Notes: generated by a model not told the origin, from the letters alone. A stretch of DNA of 64,000 bases from JBCBKL01 sp963922565 (GCA_963922565.1 CAWUIQ010000002.1:1-64000), one strand, 5' to 3'. Positions 9,205 to 18,439 are shown, numbered from the stretch's first letter. Made by a program: numbers and translations.

Positions 9205-10140
9205 CTAGCCCTTCACCGCGCCGGCTGTCATGCCGGTGATAATCTGGCGGGACGCGAGCAACGTGAAGATGATGGGCGGTATCGCGAGCAGCATTCCGGT
9301 CGCCATAATCACCCCCCATTCCACGTTGAACTCAGACATGTTGTTCACGATCAGGATTGGAACGGTCTTGGTGTTCCGATCGCTGAGCGCAGACGCGAGA
9401 AGGTATTCGTTCCAAGCGATGCGGAAGGTGAAAATCGCGGCAGCGGCAAGCCCGGGTTTGATCAGGGGCAGGATCACCTTGAAAAAGACTTGAAACGGAC
9501 CGGCGCCATCGACGCGCGCGGCCTCTTCCAGCGATTGGGGAACCTGAACGATAAAGCTTTGCAGGATCCAGATTACGAATGGCAGGTTCATCGCGACATA
9601 GACCAGAATGATGCCGGAATGCGTGCCCGCAAGGCAGACATCCCCTCTGCCACCAAAGGTATCGCGGATCGCCCCGCCAATCAGCCCATCCCTGTCGAGG
9701 CAGAATTCGTTGTTCCAAAGCCCGAAAACAGGAACCAGCAGAACGGCAGGCGGAACCATGCGGACCATGAGCGTGGTGATCGAGACCGTGTCACGACCCA
9801 TAAAGCGAAAGCGGACCAAAGCGTAGGCTGCCATCGATCCGATCACCAGTGTCAGAATGGTCGATATCAAGGCGATGATCAGTGAGTTGATAAAGGCGCC
9901 GCCGAACTTCAGCGAGCAGAAGTCGATATGCTCAGGCTCGTACCACAACACGTCGCACAACGCGGTTTCGTAGTTCTGGATCGTGGGCAGAAACAGCAGC
10001 CCGCTGGTTCCGGAGATGATGTCGACATCCAATTTGAACGAGTTGACGAACATCAGCAAAACCGGCCCGACCGACATAAAAACCAGCAGCGCTATGACTG
10101 CATAGAAGGCCGGGTTTTGCTTTTCGTATGGTTGGTCCAT
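9205..10140 (-). CDS. Carbohydrate ABC transporter permease, MalG type
   Basis: A 311-residue inner-membrane permease of the carbohydrate uptake transporter-1 class, with six predicted helices. The EAA coupling loop is seen at EEAARVDGAGPFQVFFKVILP. It contains an extended extracytoplasmic segment with several Cys residues (CDVLWYEPEHIDFCSLKF and a second loop), longer than in textbook MalG proteins. The start overlaps the last base of the upstream permease gene, so translation is coupled. It would form a heterodimer with the 10140-11051 product and the 12497-13585 ATPase. Confidence 0.92.
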   Translation of the reverse strand: MDQPYEKQNPAFYAVIALLVFMSVGPVLLMFVNSFKLDVDIISGTSGLLFLPTIQNYETALCDVLWYEPEHIDFCSLKFGGAFINSLIIALISTILTLVIGSMAAYALVRFRFMGRDTVSITTLMVRMVPPAVLLVPVFGLWNNEFCLDRDGLIGGAIRDTFGGRGDVCLAGTHSGIILVYVAMNLPFVIWILQSFIVQVPQSLEEAARVDGAGPFQVFFKVILPLIKPGLAAAAIFTFRIAWNEYLLASALSDRNTKTVPILIVNNMSEFNVEWGVIMATGMLLAIPPIIFTLLASRQIITGMTAGAVKG

Positions 10141-11051
10141 CAGTTGCCATCCTCCGCTGCCATGCGCACGCGCGCGGCCCGGATCTCTTGCAGCTTGTTG
10201 AAGGCAAACATCCCCACCGTCAGCAGAAGCAGGATGATCAGCAGGTAGTTGGACATCGCGGCGGCAACGCCAAGTTCCCTGAACTCTGTCGCTGTCCGCG
10301 AGATCCGCAGCGCAAGAATTTCGGTCGAAAGGCCCGGACCGCCTTCGGTCAGCACGAGAATGACCTCAAGCACTTTGAAGGCATCAATCAGGCGAAGGAG
10401 CCCGGTCACGATGAGCACCGGCATCATCAGCGGCAGCTTGATGAACCAGATCTGTTGCCAGGCAGTTGCCCCGTCAATCCGGGCGGCTTCCAAAGCCGAT
10501 CGGGGCAGGGACTGCAGCGCGGCGAGCGCAAGTATGAATATGAAGGGCGTCCACTGCCAGATATCGGCGATAATGACGGATGTCAGCGCGTGCTGGCCCA
10601 GCCAATCGACGCTTGGAAGGCCAAGACCTTCGAGCGTTCGATTAAAGGTGCCGACGGTCGGGTGATACATGTAGCGCCACATCAAGCCAACAACGACCGG
10701 GGCAATCATCATCGGCAGGATGAACATGGTCCGCAGGACCGACATACCGCGAATGTTGCGGTCGAGCAGCAGCGCAAGCCCGACGCCCACAACCATCTCG
10801 ATCGTTACGACGAAGAAGGCAAAGCGCAGTGTGACACCGAGGCTTTCGTGAAAATTCGGGTCGGACCAGAGGAAGGCATAGTTTTTCAGCCCGACGAATT
10901 CCGCCTCGCCGATCGACTGACTTGGGTTCCAGTCACGAAAACTGCCCCATACCATGTATCCCAGCGGATAGAGCAACGCGATGGCCATGATGATCACGGC
11001 AGGCGCCATGAACATGTAGGGCGTCATCCTGTTGGCCAACGAGCGGCTCAT
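10140..11051 (-). CDS. Sugar ABC transporter permease, MalF type
   Basis: A 303-residue inner-membrane permease starting MSRSLANRMTPYMFMAPAVI. It has six predicted helices and a conserved EAA loop around ALEAARIDGATAWQQIWFI. I chose the ATG at 11051 because it begins directly before the first membrane helix; the frame extends to 11117 but the added residues are Cys/Arg-rich and atypical. It pairs with the MalG-type permease that overlaps its stop codon, and lies 87 bases after the solute-binding protein gene. Confidence 0.92.
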   Translation of the reverse strand: MSRSLANRMTPYMFMAPAVIIMAIALLYPLGYMVWGSFRDWNPSQSIGEAEFVGLKNYAFLWSDPNFHESLGVTLRFAFFVVTIEMVVGVGLALLLDRNIRGMSVLRTMFILPMMIAPVVVGLMWRYMYHPTVGTFNRTLEGLGLPSVDWLGQHALTSVIIADIWQWTPFIFILALAALQSLPRSALEAARIDGATAWQQIWFIKLPLMMPVLIVTGLLRLIDAFKVLEVILVLTEGGPGLSTEILALRISRTATEFRELGVAAAMSNYLLIILLLLTVGMFAFNKLQEIRAARVRMAAEDGN

Positions 11052-11138
11052 GCGGCGGACCTTTGACTGGAAGCGGGTTTGGTAAAACGGGGCGCACTTG
11101 GCGCAAGCGCTTCGCACGCCCCGTCGGGGAGGATCAGA

Positions 11139-12467
11139 TTACTGCCAGGTGTAGTAACCAGCGTCTTCCATGACGGCACGCGTCCGCTCTGCCACGCCAT
11201 CTAGGGCTTCCTGGATGTCGAGATCCTCGGTCAGCACCTTGGACATCGTGGTGCCAATGTCAGCGTTGATCTTGCCCCAGACCGGGATAATTGGGCGCCA
11301 GTCCGGATCGGCAAACTTAAGGGCTTCACCAAAGGTCGACGCAAACGGATACTTTTCGTTCAGACCTGCATCCTGATAGGTCGAGAAGCGGGATGGGTTA
11401 CCGCCTTCCATGGCGACCATCAGATCACCCTCTTTCGACGTAAGCCATTGCATCAGCAGGAACGCTGCCTCTTTGTTTTCGGCGTTCTTGGGGATGGCGA
11501 TGCCAAAACCGCCTGTCTGCGAGCCACGGCGTACACCCTCGGGGTGCATGGCATAGCCAACCTTGCCCACGACCTTGGACCTCTCAGGGTTTTCGAAGCC
11601 CGGCATGAAGGCGATCGAATCCATGAACATCGCTGCGTCACCGTTCGCAAAGGCGTTTGCCGCCTCGGACGGACCAAAGCTCATCGCGCCCTCTGGGCCG
11701 CAATCAACGATAGTTTTCAGCGCATTGGCGGCTTCGACACCCGCTGCATTGTTGATGATCGGGTTCCACGCATCGTCGAACACGCGGCCGCCCAGCGGGG
11801 CCAGATGCAAGAGGAATGCGTGGCTGGCCTGATGGCCTGATGCTGCGCGTGATGCCATGCCGCCCATGCCCGGTTCGACCTCGGGGATCTTGCAGGCCGC
11901 GTCGAGCAGCTGGTCATAGTTTTCTGGCGTGGGGATACCATGCTTTTCAAAGATATCCTTGCGGTAGGCCAATACGGAGGTTTCAGATCCGAAAGGGATG
12001 CCGAAGAGCGATCCTGTCTTGCCCGGCAGGTACCCTTTGAAGCCACCGGCCACGCCGATGTTTTCGACATAACCGTCGATCAGGTCAGCCGCGTCATAGT
12101 TCGGGTTCGCCAGTTTCGGGTTCATGAAGTATTTTGCTAGGTTTTCCAGCTGATCGGCGAATACATAGTCGGCCTTGGAAAAAACCACGTATGAGATGAG
12201 GTCATATTCACCCTCGTCCTGCGCCAGCTCCAGCGTTTGCCGTTCGCGCATCTTGAGATAGGGCAGTTGGTCCACCTCGACCTCGATCCCGGTTTGGCGG
12301 GTGAATTCAGGCAGGACCTTGATCGCAGCGTTGTAGTGCGGGTGTGCGGGGAAGTTCACGACAAGGGTCGTGCCCGCATATTCTTCGTAAGGATTGGCAA
12401 TGGCCGCACTGGTCATCAGCGCCGCCGTGGCGCTGCCCAGTGCCGCCATCTTGATGAATTTCAACAT
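11139..12467 (-). CDS. Extracellular sugar-binding protein (family 1)
   Basis: A 442-residue periplasmic receptor. A Sec signal peptide (MLKFIKMAALGSATAALM, cleavage probably after AIA, about residue 24) is followed by a two-lobed family 1 binding fold with LFGIPFGSETSVLAYRKD and an acidic/aromatic C-terminus ending YYTWQ. It captures the substrate for the MalF/MalG/ATPase importer encoded around it. The ligand is unknown; linked enzymes suggest a ketose, sugar alcohol or aldonate. The AGGGAGGAAACA upstream of the ATG at 12467 is a strong ribosome site, consistent with high receptor abundance. Confidence 0.93.
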   Translation of the reverse strand: MLKFIKMAALGSATAALMTSAAIANPYEEYAGTTLVVNFPAHPHYNAAIKVLPEFTRQTGIEVEVDQLPYLKMRERQTLELAQDEGEYDLISYVVFSKADYVFADQLENLAKYFMNPKLANPNYDAADLIDGYVENIGVAGGFKGYLPGKTGSLFGIPFGSETSVLAYRKDIFEKHGIPTPENYDQLLDAACKIPEVEPGMGGMASRAASGHQASHAFLLHLAPLGGRVFDDAWNPIINNAAGVEAANALKTIVDCGPEGAMSFGPSEAANAFANGDAAMFMDSIAFMPGFENPERSKVVGKVGYAMHPEGVRRGSQTGGFGIAIPKNAENKEAAFLLMQWLTSKEGDLMVAMEGGNPSRFSTYQDAGLNEKYPFASTFGEALKFADPDWRPIIPVWGKINADIGTTMSKVLTEDLDIQEALDGVAERTRAVMEDAGYYTWQ

Positions 12468-12496
12468 TTGTTTCCTCCCTAAAAATGTTGGTTTGA

Positions 12497-13585
12497 TTAC
12501 AGGGCCGTCTCGGTGTCGCGATCAAACAGGTGCACCCCGTTTGGATTGACGGCGAATGTCAGGGTCTGCCCCAAGGCGACCGGTGTTTCGGAGTTCAGTT
12601 CGACCATGACCTCGGCAGAACCGCATTTGCACAGCAGAACGGACTGTGCGCCGACATACTCTGAGACCAGTACGTTCAAAGACAGCGCGCGTGTTGCAGG
12701 GGCGTCTGGATCGAAGCGCAAGTCCGAAGGGCGAATGCCCAGAACGACGTTCCGGTTTTGGTGAGCCCGCGCCTTGTTCCCTTTGGGCCCCTCGATCTCC
12801 AGTTCAAAACCGTCGCCTGATACGAAAACCGCGCCATCGCGCTCCTCGATCTCACCGCTCAGAAAATTCATGGGCGGTGAGCCAAGAAACCCGGCGACAA
12901 ACTGGTTCACAGGCCGCTTGAACAGCTCTTCGGGCGTGCCCTGTTGCTGAATGTATCCACCGTGCATCACGACGATCTTGTCGGCGAGGGTCATCGCCTC
13001 GATCTGGTCATGGGTGACGTAGATCATGTTCTTTTCGACGCGCTGGCTCATCAGTGCCAGTTCGGCGCGCATCTGGCCGCGCAGCTTTGCGTCGAGGTTG
13101 GACAGCGGCTCATCGAACAGGAATATGCCGCTGTCTTTCGCAAGCGCCCGCGCCATGGCGACGCGCTGACGCTGACCACCGGACAAAGCGCTCGGTTTTC
13201 TGTCGAGAAAGTCGGTCAGGCCCACCATCTTGGCGACGTCGCGAACCTTTGCATCGATCTCGGATTTTGACTTGCGGGCAAGCCTGAGCGCGAAGGAAAT
13301 GTTCTGCGCGACGTTCATGTGCGGATAAAGGGCGTAATCCTGGAACACCATGGCCAGATCCCGCTCTTTCGGCTCGAGATGACTGACCGGTTCGCCATTG
13401 ATGTAAATCTCGCCGTCAGAGACATTCTCTAGCCCGGCGATCATTCGAAGGGTCGTTGATTTTCCGCAGCCGGAAGGCCCTACAAGAACAGTGAACTCGT
13501 TATCTGCCATGTCCAGATTGATGCCGTGCAAAACCTGCACAGCGCCGTAGCGCTTAACGAGACTTTGCAGCTGGATTTCAGGCAT
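12497..13585 (-). CDS. Sugar ABC transporter ATP-binding protein, UgpC/MalK type
   Basis: A 362-residue cytoplasmic ATPase. Walker A GPSGCGKST (about residues 37-45), the Q-loop, ABC signature LSGGQRQRVAMARAL (about residues 134-148) and Walker B IFLFDEP are all intact. A C-terminal OB-type regulatory domain (from about residue 235) with GIRPSDL is typical of sugar importers. It is the first gene of the leftward operon, an unusual order as the receptor usually comes first. The ATG at 13585 lies 31 bases from a TTTGTATACAAA palindrome, so GntR control of the whole operon is likely. Confidence 0.94.
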   Translation of the reverse strand: MPEIQLQSLVKRYGAVQVLHGINLDMADNEFTVLVGPSGCGKSTTLRMIAGLENVSDGEIYINGEPVSHLEPKERDLAMVFQDYALYPHMNVAQNISFALRLARKSKSEIDAKVRDVAKMVGLTDFLDRKPSALSGGQRQRVAMARALAKDSGIFLFDEPLSNLDAKLRGQMRAELALMSQRVEKNMIYVTHDQIEAMTLADKIVVMHGGYIQQQGTPEELFKRPVNQFVAGFLGSPPMNFLSGEIEERDGAVFVSGDGFELEIEGPKGNKARAHQNRNVVLGIRPSDLRFDPDAPATRALSLNVLVSEYVGAQSVLLCKCGSAEVMVELNSETPVALGQTLTFAVNPNGVHLFDRDTETAL

Positions 13586-13615
13586 CGAATCCTCTCATTG
13601 CACGCCACGGACTAT

Positions 13616-13627
13616 TTTGTATACAAA
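13616..13627. promoter_or_regulatory. Palindromic operator TTTGTATACAAA (probable GntR site 1)
   Basis: A perfect 12-bp palindrome between the divergent ATPase gene (start 13585) and the GntR regulator gene (start 13704). The same core recurs at 14395-14408 in front of the MBL-hydrolase gene. FCD-type GntR regulators usually bind short TNGTNNNACNA-like palindromes, which this fits. Location directly upstream of the ATPase start suggests it blocks the leftward promoter and possibly the regulator's own. Confidence 0.72.
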
Positions 13628-13703
13628 GATAAATGTAAATATGCAAATTTGCCAAGCGTTCGAAAATCTGCTAGCTGTCCGGAGTGAAAACGATGGAGCC
13701 GGC

Positions 13704-14348
13704 ATGAGTTCGACCACAAAGCCCTCAACAGTTCAGCGCATCGAAGCCGTTCTGACAGATGAAATCAGCATCGGAGAACTCAAGCCCGGCATGCGACTGG
13801 ACGAGGCGAAGTTGGCCGAGCGTTTCGGGGTGTCCCGCACGCCGATCAGAGAGGCCCTCAGTCGATTGACGGCGCAGGGCATCCTTGTCCCCGGCGAGAA
13901 ACGCGGCGTTTTCGTCGCGCAGTATAGTCGCGAAGAACTCGCCCAGATCTTCGAAGCCATGCATGAAATCGAGGCTGCATGCGCAAGAATTGCATCACAA
14001 CGCCTGAGTTTGTTGGCGAGAACGGAGATTGAATTCGCTCAGGCCGAGTGCATCTCAGCCGCCAAAGCGGGGGATCGGGCGGCATATCTTCGCGCAAACG
14101 AAGCCTTTCATCTGGCGATCTATAAGGCAACCGGCAACCCCTACATGGCGGAAATCGCCACCGAGTTTCGGCGTCGTACCGGCCCGTTTCGCGCGAAAAA
14201 GTTCGCGACGAAAGAGGACCTGGCGCGGTCCGCTGAAAGCCATCGCGAACTGATCGACAACATCTTCAGCGAAGATTCGGTGACGGCATCCAATGGGATG
14301 CGAAGCCACATGACTGAGAGCTTTGTCGAGACGCTCAAGGCAAACTGA
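13704..14348 (+). CDS. GntR family transcriptional regulator (FCD domain)
   Basis: A 214-residue DNA-binding regulator. The N-terminal winged helix (about residues 10-75) contains KLAERFGVSRTPIREALSRL, the GntR recognition helix region. The C-terminal all-helical FCD ligand domain (about residues 85-210) includes FHLAIYKATGNPYMAE and SHRELID, which carry metal- and ligand-contacting His residues. The ATG at 13704 follows a GGAG; the frame extends to 13617 but would run across the operator. It lies between two divergent sugar-gene sets and is their likely repressor, responding to a pathway intermediate. Confidence 0.92.
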   Translation: MSSTTKPSTVQRIEAVLTDEISIGELKPGMRLDEAKLAERFGVSRTPIREALSRLTAQGILVPGEKRGVFVAQYSREELAQIFEAMHEIEAACARIASQRLSLLARTEIEFAQAECISAAKAGDRAAYLRANEAFHLAIYKATGNPYMAEIATEFRRRTGPFRAKKFATKEDLARSAESHRELIDNIFSEDSVTASNGMRSHMTESFVETLKAN

Positions 14349-14394
14349 TGGCCCTTTCAGCATATTTGCCTTGATTTTGTGCGCAAAAGATAAT

Positions 14395-14408
14395 CTTTGT
14401 ATACAAAG
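14395..14408. promoter_or_regulatory. Palindromic operator CTTTGTATACAAAG (probable GntR site 2)
   Basis: A perfect 14-bp palindrome 27 bases before the MBL-hydrolase gene, with the same core as 13616-13627. A related imperfect inverted repeat TTTTGTGCGCAAAA lies just upstream at 14375-14388. Two adjacent sites suggest cooperative repression of the MBL-HAD-aldolase-kinase operon by the neighbouring GntR protein. Confidence 0.72.
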
Positions 14409-14434
14409 TAGAATCGAAGATATGGACCATTAAG

Positions 14435-15367
14435 ATGGGCGTTGCCGAGACGAAGATTTATCCGATTAATACCGGTTGGCTGGAAGCGGACTTAGGCACC
14501 TACATTTTCTGGAAGGGTCCAGCCGGCAAGAAGTATTGGAACCCCGTTTACTGCCATTACGTCGATACCGGCGAGCATAAGATTTTGATCGATACCGGCC
14601 TGCCAGACGAAGAGCGGGCGACCAAGTACCACCACAAATGTGAAAAGCGCGGCTGCCTTCAGGTCCATGAGCATCTTGAACAAAAGCTGGGTGTGCATCC
14701 TGATCAAATCGATGCGATCGTTTTTACCCATCTGCATTGGGATCACGTGCAGAACATGAAGAGGTTCAAGAACGCGCGCTACATTGCCCCCAAGGCCGAA
14801 ATCGAGATGGCCTATAATCCCCTACCTTTGTACTACCGCACTTACGAGGCCAATATTGGCGTCGAGCAGGCCTATGCCGGCTGTGTTTTCGAAGCGGTCG
14901 AGGATGAGTGCGAGGTGCTGCCCGGGATCACTATGTTCCACACACCGGGCCATTCCGTTGGGCACATGGCAGTGTCCGTTGCGACCAGCGCGGGTGATAT
15001 CTGCGTCGTGGGTGATGCGATCTTTGTCGAGCGCAATCTTGATCCGAACCCCGCCGAAAAGTGGCGGCACTGGGTCCCCGCGCGTTTCGTAAACTCCTAC
15101 GAAGGGTGGAAGTCAGTCGAGGAGATCGACAAGCGCGCTGATTATGTTTTGCCATGTCACGACGAAGCGGCAAATGCGCGGTCTGATGTATATCCTTACG
15201 AAGGCATGCCGATCCGGAAGCGGCGTCAACCGATCCCGGGCTATAAGTTCTATTTCGGAGACATGCCCGCAGGCGCGGTCGACAAGGCGGCGCCCAAAAT
15301 GACCGAGGCAGAGGCAGAAGCCTACATCGCCGGGCTGATCGATCCGAAAGACATGGCCGAATACTAA
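14435..15367 (+). CDS. MBL-fold metallo-hydrolase (lactonase-like)
   Basis: A 310-residue metallo-beta-lactamase-fold enzyme. The dinuclear-metal motif HLHWDH (HxHxDH; about residues 100-105) is intact, and later ligands are visible at TPGHSVGHMA and in PCHDEA. It resembles the N-acyl-homoserine-lactonase family by layout. In this operon a sugar lactone is a more likely substrate than a quorum signal, which is inference. No signal peptide is present. It heads an operon with the HAD hydrolase 5 bases downstream and sits behind the second GntR palindrome. Confidence 0.88.
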   Translation: MGVAETKIYPINTGWLEADLGTYIFWKGPAGKKYWNPVYCHYVDTGEHKILIDTGLPDEERATKYHHKCEKRGCLQVHEHLEQKLGVHPDQIDAIVFTHLHWDHVQNMKRFKNARYIAPKAEIEMAYNPLPLYYRTYEANIGVEQAYAGCVFEAVEDECEVLPGITMFHTPGHSVGHMAVSVATSAGDICVVGDAIFVERNLDPNPAEKWRHWVPARFVNSYEGWKSVEEIDKRADYVLPCHDEAANARSDVYPYEGMPIRKRRQPIPGYKFYFGDMPAGAVDKAAPKMTEAEAEAYIAGLIDPKDMAEY

Positions 15368-15372
15368 GTCCG

Positions 15373-16200
15373 GTGACCCAGGCAATCGAGACACTCGAGG
15401 CGATTGCATCCGACTATGATGTGATTGTCTTCGACCAGTGGGGGGTACTGCACAATGGAACCGCCCCGTACCCCGGAGCAGTCGAAGTTATCGATGCTCT
15501 CAAGGGTACGATTGCGGTGCTGTCCAACTCCGGCAAACGCGCGGCCCCGAACGAGGCCCGGATAACCGCACTGGGTTTCACCGAAGGGGCATTCAACTAC
15601 GTGATGACCAGCGGAGAGGCGCTGTGGCGCGATGTATCGCTGGGCAATATTGCAGCGAAAACCCTTCACGCTGTCGAGCGAGAGAACGGCGATGCAACCA
15701 AGTGGGCCGCGGGGCTGTCAGTCGCGCTGACCTCCGATGTGGACAAGGCCGATGCCATCCTGATGATGGGCCTCCCGGATAATGCGAACTTCGCGGATTG
15801 GGCGCCGAAACTCGAGACCTGGCGCATACGGGACCTGCCGATGTATTGCTCCAACCCTGACCGGCAAAGCCCACGGGCCGGCGGCCTAGTAACCTCTCCG
15901 GGGGCCTTGGCCCACGCCTACAGCGAGATCGGCGGGCAGACCACGTTCTATGGAAAGCCACACCGCCCGGTTTTCGATGCCTTGGAGGACGTGTTCGGAA
16001 CGGGCCGCTATCTGATGGTTGGCGACAGCATGGAACACGATATCGCGGGTGCCCATGGCGTTGGTTGGGACAGCTTGTTGGTCGAAGGCGGGCTATATGC
16101 TGACCGCTTCGCGGCCGGTGACGGAGACCAAGTCATTTCGGATATCGCAGCCGAACAGGCGTGTGACCCGCCCACCTACAGGATCAAAGGACTTCGATAG
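15373..16200 (+). CDS. HAD-IIA family hydrolase (TIGR01459 type)
   Basis: A 275-residue cytosolic phosphatase. Motif I is VIVFDQWGVLHNG, with a nucleophile Asp at about residue 18. Motif IV is MVGDSMEHDIAGAHGVGWDSLLVEGG near residue 215. The type IIA cap lies between them. Note Gln where the general acid Asp usually stands in motif I (DQWG instead of DxDG), a pattern seen in this subfamily. The start is GTG at 15373, five bases after the MBL gene stop. Its stop overlaps the next gene's GTG. It probably dephosphorylates a sugar-phosphate intermediate. Confidence 0.86.
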   Translation: MTQAIETLEAIASDYDVIVFDQWGVLHNGTAPYPGAVEVIDALKGTIAVLSNSGKRAAPNEARITALGFTEGAFNYVMTSGEALWRDVSLGNIAAKTLHAVERENGDATKWAAGLSVALTSDVDKADAILMMGLPDNANFADWAPKLETWRIRDLPMYCSNPDRQSPRAGGLVTSPGALAHAYSEIGGQTTFYGKPHRPVFDALEDVFGTGRYLMVGDSMEHDIAGAHGVGWDSLLVEGGLYADRFAAGDGDQVISDIAAEQACDPPTYRIKGLR

Positions 16201-17171
16201 TGACAGTTGCAAACCTCGTGACCGCTGAATTCCGGGCTTTGTCGGCGACGCTGGGCAAGGACCCCTTGCAGGTGCAGGGCCCCGGGGGAAACACATCCAT
16301 CAAAGACGGCGCGGTCATGTTCATCAAAGCCTCTGGCACGGAGTTGGCCGATGCGGAGGACAAGGAGATCTTTGTCGCCGTTGACCGGGATGCCGCCGTT
16401 CTGGAGGCGAAAGAAGAGGTTGGTGACGGATCTTGCAAAGACACCGTGCTGGACAAGTCGAACCCGCTGCGCCCATCGATCGAAACAACATTCCACGCGG
16501 CATTCGATCATCGCGTCGTCGCACATACGCACTCGGTCGCGACAATTGTCCACGCGATCAGCCCGGAGGGCCGCGAGGTGGCCACTAAAAAGCTGGAAGG
16601 CCTGCCATTCGCCATGGTGCCCTACGCCAAACCGGGCCTGCCGCTGACCCGCGAAATCCTTGCCCGCATTACGTCCGAAACGCAGGTTGTCGTCTTGCAA
16701 AACCATGGGCTGATCTGCGCGGGGGAGACGGTAGAAGAGGTCCGAGGTTTGCTTGCCGAGGTCGAGGCGCGGCTGACATTAACGGCCCGAGAGTTGGTAG
16801 CGACTTACAGCAAAGAACAGCTGCCTGCCGGGTTTGAATGGTCGGATTATGGTTGGCTCGCGCTGGATGAACCGACGGCTGAGCTGGTTCTATCCGGAAC
16901 GTATTACCCGGACCATGTGGTGTTTCTGGGCCCCGGTCTGCCGGTTGAGGATCATGATGGGAACCCGCCAGCAATTCTGAAGCGAGGACAAGGGGTACTG
17001 ATCAGATCGGGTGCCACACCTGCGCAGAGGACCATGCTGCGGTGCCTGTCGGATGTTTTCAGCCGTATGCCTGCCGGTTGGTCGGTCGATCCGATTGGCG
17101 CCGAAGCCGAGGCCGAACTTATGAATTGGGACGCTGAAAAGTACCGTCAGGCCTTGGCTTCGCGATCATGA
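16200..17171 (+). CDS. Class II aldolase/adducin family protein (long form)
   Basis: A 323-residue protein whose N-terminal two thirds carry class II aldolase motifs: QGPGGNTSIKDG (phosphate loop), FDHRVVAHTHSVAT (metal His pair), and LQNHGLICAGE (third His). The C-terminal extension of about 100 residues is longer than fuculose-phosphate aldolase and resembles RhaD-type or uncharacterised sugar aldolases. GTG at 16200 overlaps the HAD stop by one base, and its stop overlaps the kinase ATG, so the three products are translationally coupled. Likely reaction: retro-aldol cleavage of a phosphorylated ketose made by the kinase. Confidence 0.86.
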   Translation: MTVANLVTAEFRALSATLGKDPLQVQGPGGNTSIKDGAVMFIKASGTELADAEDKEIFVAVDRDAAVLEAKEEVGDGSCKDTVLDKSNPLRPSIETTFHAAFDHRVVAHTHSVATIVHAISPEGREVATKKLEGLPFAMVPYAKPGLPLTREILARITSETQVVVLQNHGLICAGETVEEVRGLLAEVEARLTLTARELVATYSKEQLPAGFEWSDYGWLALDEPTAELVLSGTYYPDHVVFLGPGLPVEDHDGNPPAILKRGQGVLIRSGATPAQRTMLRCLSDVFSRMPAGWSVDPIGAEAEAELMNWDAEKYRQALASRS

Positions 17172-18439
17172 ACCTCGCGCTCGGCATAGACGTGGGGACA
17201 TCGGGCGTTCGGACCGCTGTCATGGATGGCGATGAACTCGTTTCCATGGCGCGCGCGGAACACCCAGAACATGATCCGGCCCGGATTGACGCGAAGAGTT
17301 GGTGGTGTGCCGTAGAGACCTGCATGGCAGCGCAAATGGAGGCGCTCAAGTCTCTGGGCGTCGATGCAAAGCGGATCGGCGCGATTGCGGTCGATGGCAC
17401 ATCGGGCTCGATGGTCTTGACGGATGGCGATCTCAATCCCACCAGTCCGGCTCTGATGTACAACTCAAAGGGCTTTGATGCCGAGGCCGAAGTGATCGCG
17501 CGGCATGCGCCCAGCAATCATATCACGAGAGGGAGCAACTCGGCTCTGGCCAGGGCCCTGCGGCTGGTGAGGCTCGCAGAAGCCGAGCCGAAGCATCTGC
17601 TTCATCAGGCGGATTTCATAGCCGCGAAACTCATGAAGGTCGGTGGGCATTCGGATTACAACAACGCGCTCAAAACCGGTTTCGATCCTGAAACGGAGCA
17701 ATGGCCCGATTGGATTGGCGCGGTGATTGACCCCGATCTCCTGCCGAAGGTGCACGCGCCGGGCGCTGCGCTGCATCAGATTTCCGCCGAGGTCGCCGCG
17801 AAGTTTGGCCTGTCTGAAAAAGCCATCGTACACGCGGGCACCACTGACAGCATCGCTGCCTTTCTGGCCTGTGCCGCCATCGAAGAGGGCGTGGCGGTCA
17901 CCTCGCTGGGATCGACGCTCGCGGTCAAGCTTCTGAGTACCAAGCGCATCGATGATCCTGCTGTGGGTCTGTACTCGCATCGTCTTGATAATCTTTGGCT
18001 GGTCGGTGGCGCATCCAACACCGGTGGCGCCGTTCTCAAGCGATACTTCACGGCAGACGAACTCGACCGGCTGAGTCACCAGATTGATCCCGACAGCCCG
18101 CTAAACCTCGACTTCTATCCGTTGCTGGCACCGGGAGAGCGGTTTCCGGTCAACGATCCTGATCTTCCGCCAAGGCTGGAACCGCGCCCTGCCGATGATG
18201 TCGCTTTTTTGCAGGCGCTTCTCGAAGGCATGGCTGCGATCGAGGGCCAGTGCTACGACGCTATCGCGCAACGCGGCGGAAGCCGCCCGAAAAAGGTTCT
18301 GACGGCGGGGGGTGGTGCCTTGAACGAGACATGGACTGCAATCCGGGCCAGGGCGCTCGGTCTAAAACCCGTCAGGTCGGCGCAAAGCGAAGCCGCGGTC
18401 GGCGTAGCCAAGCTCGCAGCGGGTGGCGGACAGCGGTAG
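17168..18439 (+). CDS. FGGY family carbohydrate kinase (ribulokinase-like)
   Basis: A 423-residue ASKHA-fold sugar kinase. The ATP phosphate-1 loop is GIDVGTSGVRTAV (about residues 6-18). A second motif HAGTTDSIAAFLA and a SLGSTLAVKLLS segment near residue 250 are characteristic of the plant XK-1/cyanobacterial SePSK branch, for which D-ribulose is a reported substrate. Adenosine motif TAGGGALN lies near residue 380. It is shorter than typical FGGY kinases (about 500) but matches that branch. ATGA overlap with the aldolase shows coupling. D-ribulose or a related ketose as substrate is inference. Confidence 0.88.
   Translation: MNLALGIDVGTSGVRTAVMDGDELVSMARAEHPEHDPARIDAKSWWCAVETCMAAQMEALKSLGVDAKRIGAIAVDGTSGSMVLTDGDLNPTSPALMYNSKGFDAEAEVIARHAPSNHITRGSNSALARALRLVRLAEAEPKHLLHQADFIAAKLMKVGGHSDYNNALKTGFDPETEQWPDWIGAVIDPDLLPKVHAPGAALHQISAEVAAKFGLSEKAIVHAGTTDSIAAFLACAAIEEGVAVTSLGSTLAVKLLSTKRIDDPAVGLYSHRLDNLWLVGGASNTGGAVLKRYFTADELDRLSHQIDPDSPLNLDFYPLLAPGERFPVNDPDLPPRLEPRPADDVAFLQALLEGMAAIEGQCYDAIAQRGGSRPKKVLTAGGGALNETWTAIRARALGLKPVRSAQSEAAVGVAKLAAGGGQR

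Noticed and set aside
10128..11066. Plus-strand frame of 312 codons opposite the permease gene
   Set aside because: His/Gln/Arg-rich composition and complete overlap with a convincing ABC permease on the other strand.
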